Source: Colletes latitarsis | Lineage: Eukaryota > Arthropoda > Insecta > Hymenoptera > Colletidae | Reading direction: 5' to 3' | Assembly (NCBI RefSeq): GCF_051014445.1 | Contig: NC_135141.1 | Span: 4,402,001 to 4,466,000 of the forward strand | Length of the DNA stretch: 64,000 nucleotides | Part shown: positions 61,584 through 64,000 of the stretch, piece by piece | Position numbering within the stretch: the stretch's first letter is position 1 | Layout: each line of letters opens with the position of its first letter | Notes under the pieces: generated by a model | Databases searched by the model: none | What the model saw: only the letters and a program-made list of their open reading frames with translations | Told to the model about the DNA's origin: nothing | Made by a program: the position numbers and the translations under genes

Positions 61584-64000
61584 TCCGGTGTTACCGACTA
61601 AAATACTGACCGAATTCGGTTTTAATTCACTGTTACTGGGTGGTACCACATTACTACGTGATTCAGACCCGAAAAAACCCAGGATGTGGTAAACAAGTAC
61701 GCGAAGAAGGCAAAATCATGATCCAGATGCGGGCATAACCCAGACCTAACCCAGACCTAACCGGTGTTATCCACTAAATTATTGATCGATACCAGGTTTA
61801 ATTGAATGGTACTGTGTGGTTCCACATTACTACGTGATTCAAACCCAGACCTAACCCAGGATCTGGCCAACAAGTATGCGAAAAAGGCAAAATCTTGAGC
61901 CAGATGCGGGCATAACCCAGACCTAACCCAGACCTAATCGGTGTTATCCACTAAAATATTGATCGAAACCAAGTTTAAGTGACTCTTTCTGAGTGGTACC
62001 ACATTACTACGTGATTCAAACCCTAAAAAACCAAGGATCTGGGCAAGAAGGTTGCGGAAAAGGCAAAATCATTAGCCAGATGCGGGCATAACCCAGACAT
62101 AACCCAGACCTAACCGGTGTTACCGACTAAAATACTGACCGAATTCGGGTTTAATTCACTGTTACTGTGTGGTACCACGTTACTACGTGATTCAAACACG
62201 AAAAAAGCCAGGATCTGGCAACAAGTATGCGAAGAAGGCAAAATCATGAGGCAGATGCAGGCATAACCCAGACCTAACACAGACCTGACCGGTTTTATCC
62301 TCTAAAATATTGATCGATACCAGGTTTAATTGAATGGTACTGTGTGGTTCCACATTACTACGTGATTCAAACCCAGACCTAACCCAGGATCTGGCCAACA
62401 AGTATGCGAAAAAGGCAAAATCTTGAGCCAGATGCGGGCATAACCCAGACCTAACCCAGACCTAATCGGTGTTATCCACTAAAATATTGATCGAAACCAA
62501 GTTTAAGTGACTGTTTCTGAGTGGTACCACATTACTACGTGATTCAAACCCTAAAAGACCAAGGATCTGGGCAAGAAGGTTGCCAAGAAGGCAAAATCAT
62601 GAGCCAGATGCGGGCATAACCCAGACCTAACCCAGACCTAACCAGTGTCATCCTTTAAAATATTGATCGAAACAGGATTTATTGACTGTTACTGTGTGGT
62701 ACCACATTACTACGTGACTCAAATCTGAAAAAACCCAGGATCTGGCCAACAAGTATGCGAAGGAGGCAAAATCATGAGCCAGATGCGGGCATGACCCAGA
62801 CCTAACCCAGGCATTACCGGTTTTATCCTTTAAAATATTGATCGAAACCAGGTTTTATTGACTGTTGCTGTCTGGTACCACATTACTACGTGATTCAAAT
62901 CCCAAAAAACCCAGGATCTGGCCAACCTAGTATGCGAAGAAGGCAAAATCATGAGCCAGATGCGGGCATAACCCAGGCCTAACCCAGGCCTAACCGGTGT
63001 CATCCTTTAAAATATTGATCGAAACCAGGATTTATTGACTGTTACTGTGTGGTACCACATTACTACGTGACTCAAATCTGAAAAAACCCAGGATCTGGCC
63101 AACAAGTATGCGAAGAAGGCAAAATCATGAGCCAGATGCGGGCATAACCCAGACCTAACCGGTTCTATCCTCTAAAATGTGGATCGAAACCAGGTTTAAT
63201 TGACTGTTCAGTGTGGTATCACATTACTACGTGATTCAAACCGAGAAAACCCAGGATCTGGCCGACAAGTATGCGAAGAAGGCAAAATCATGAGCCAGAT
63301 GCGGGCATAACCCAGACCTAACCAAGACCTAACCGGTGTTACCGACTAAAATACTGACCGTATCCAGGTTTAATTGACTGTTACTGTGTGGTACCACATT
63401 ACTACGTGATTCAAACCCGAAAAAAACCCAGGATATGGCCAACAAGTATGCGAAAAAGGCAAAATCATGAGCCAGATGCGGGCATAACCCAGACCTAACC
63501 CAGACCTAACCGGTGTCATCCTTTAAAATATTGATCGAAACCAGGTTTTATTGACTGTTGCTGTCTGGTACCACATTACTACGTGATTCAAATCCGAAAA
63601 AACCCAGGATCTGGCCAACAAGTATGCGAAGAATGCAAAATCATGAGCCAGATGCGGGCATAACCCAGACCTAACCCAGACCTAACCGGTGTCATCCTTT
63701 AAAATATTGCTCGAAACCAGGATTTATTGACTGTCACTGTGTGGTACCACATTACTACGTGACTCAAATCTGAAAAAACCCAGGATCTGGCCAACAAGTA
63801 TGCGAAGAAGGCAAAATCATGAGCCAGATGCGGGCATGACCCAGACCTAACCCAGGCATTACCGGTTTTATCCTTTAAAATATTGATCGAAACCAGGTTT
63901 TATTGACTGTTGCTGTCTGGTACCACATTACTACGTGATTCAAATCCGAAAAAACCCAGGATCTGGCCAACAAGTATGCGAAGAAGGCAAAATCATGAGC
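61584..64000 (+). repeat. 25-monomer higher-order repeat, copy 2 (partial, cut by window end)
   Basis: It aligns with 57204-59620 without gaps at offset 4380. By eye only two substitutions were found over about 2.4 kb: 'cccagaccta' for 'cccaggccta' near 62636, and 'ctgtcactgt' for 'ctgttactgt' near 63735. The unit continues past the end of the window, so its total copy number cannot be judged. Confidence 0.94.

Larger units (their letters stand above)
1..64000 (+). repeat. Tandem satellite array, ~176-bp monomer, filling the whole window
   Basis: Every segment read belongs to one repeat family. Recurrent landmarks come in fixed order: 'accgg' start, 'aaaatattgatcg', 'gtggtaccac', 'cattactacgtga', 'cccaggatctgg', 'tatgcgaag', 'gccagatgcgggcataaccc', then one or two 'cagacctaacc' linker units. 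Spacing between successive 'accgg' starts is mostly 165 or 174-178 bp. All monomers are in the same direction and I found no stretch of unrelated sequence. Nucleosome-scale length, subtype diversity and nested higher-order repeats are typical of eukaryotic centromeric or pericentromeric satellites; that location is inferred. The family is not one I recognise. Open frames occur on the minus strand but they recur with the repeat and are not taken as genes. Confidence 0.98.

Noticed and set aside
1..64000. CRISPR array
   Set aside because: The repeats are about 176 bp, contiguous, and without unique spacers. This is tandem satellite.

Overview
The whole 64 kb window is one uninterrupted head-to-tail array of a tandem satellite repeat. 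The basic monomer is about 176 bp (mostly 165 to 178 bp) and every copy lies in the same orientation. At this spacing the window holds roughly 365 monomers. I see no protein-coding gene, rRNA, tRNA, CRISPR array, transposon or other non-satellite DNA, and both window ends lie inside the array. A nucleosome-sized monomer, many sequence subtypes and higher-order repeats (HORs) point to a eukaryotic centromeric or pericentromeric satellite. I do not recognise the family and cannot name the organism. A plant or an animal are both possible.

Monomers fall into about a dozen subtypes. The letters A to L are my own labels, based on diagnostic bases after the 'accgg' at each monomer start. The clearest higher-order structure is a 17-monomer, 2970-bp unit. 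It is present as two full copies and one partial copy at 36956-44501, with only 3 substitutions seen by eye between the two full copies. An older, diverged copy with the same monomer order lies at 15723-18691. A second large unit of 25 monomers (4380 bp) starts at 57204 and its second copy runs off the window end. A 13-monomer unit with a nested 693-bp tandem duplication lies at 6826-10664.

Layout: 1-6825 is mixed monomer order with A-B-C-D-E runs. 6826-10664 is the 13-mer tandem. 10665-13771 is mixed and contains an 83-bp truncated monomer. 13772-19782 and 20511-25125 are a long duplicated pair, offset 6739 then 5343 bp. 24337-29162 and 30222-35223 are another pair, offset 5885 then 6061 bp. 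35224-36955 is a third copy of part of the first pair. 36956-44501 is the 17-mer array. About 44900-50596 and 52056-57560 are a pair whose offset steps through 7156, 6627, 6450 and 6964 bp. 57204-64000 is the 25-mer. Offsets between copies change in steps of one, three or eight monomers, as expected from unequal exchange or replication slippage.

The most interesting local feature is an internal copy of the 11-bp inter-monomer linker, found 94 bp into subtypes E and I. Truncated monomers of 105 bp (five) and 83 bp (one) have breakpoints exactly at this internal linker, so it appears to have acted as a recombination site. Monomers also carry 10-12 bp perfect palindromes that are intact in some subtypes and broken in others.
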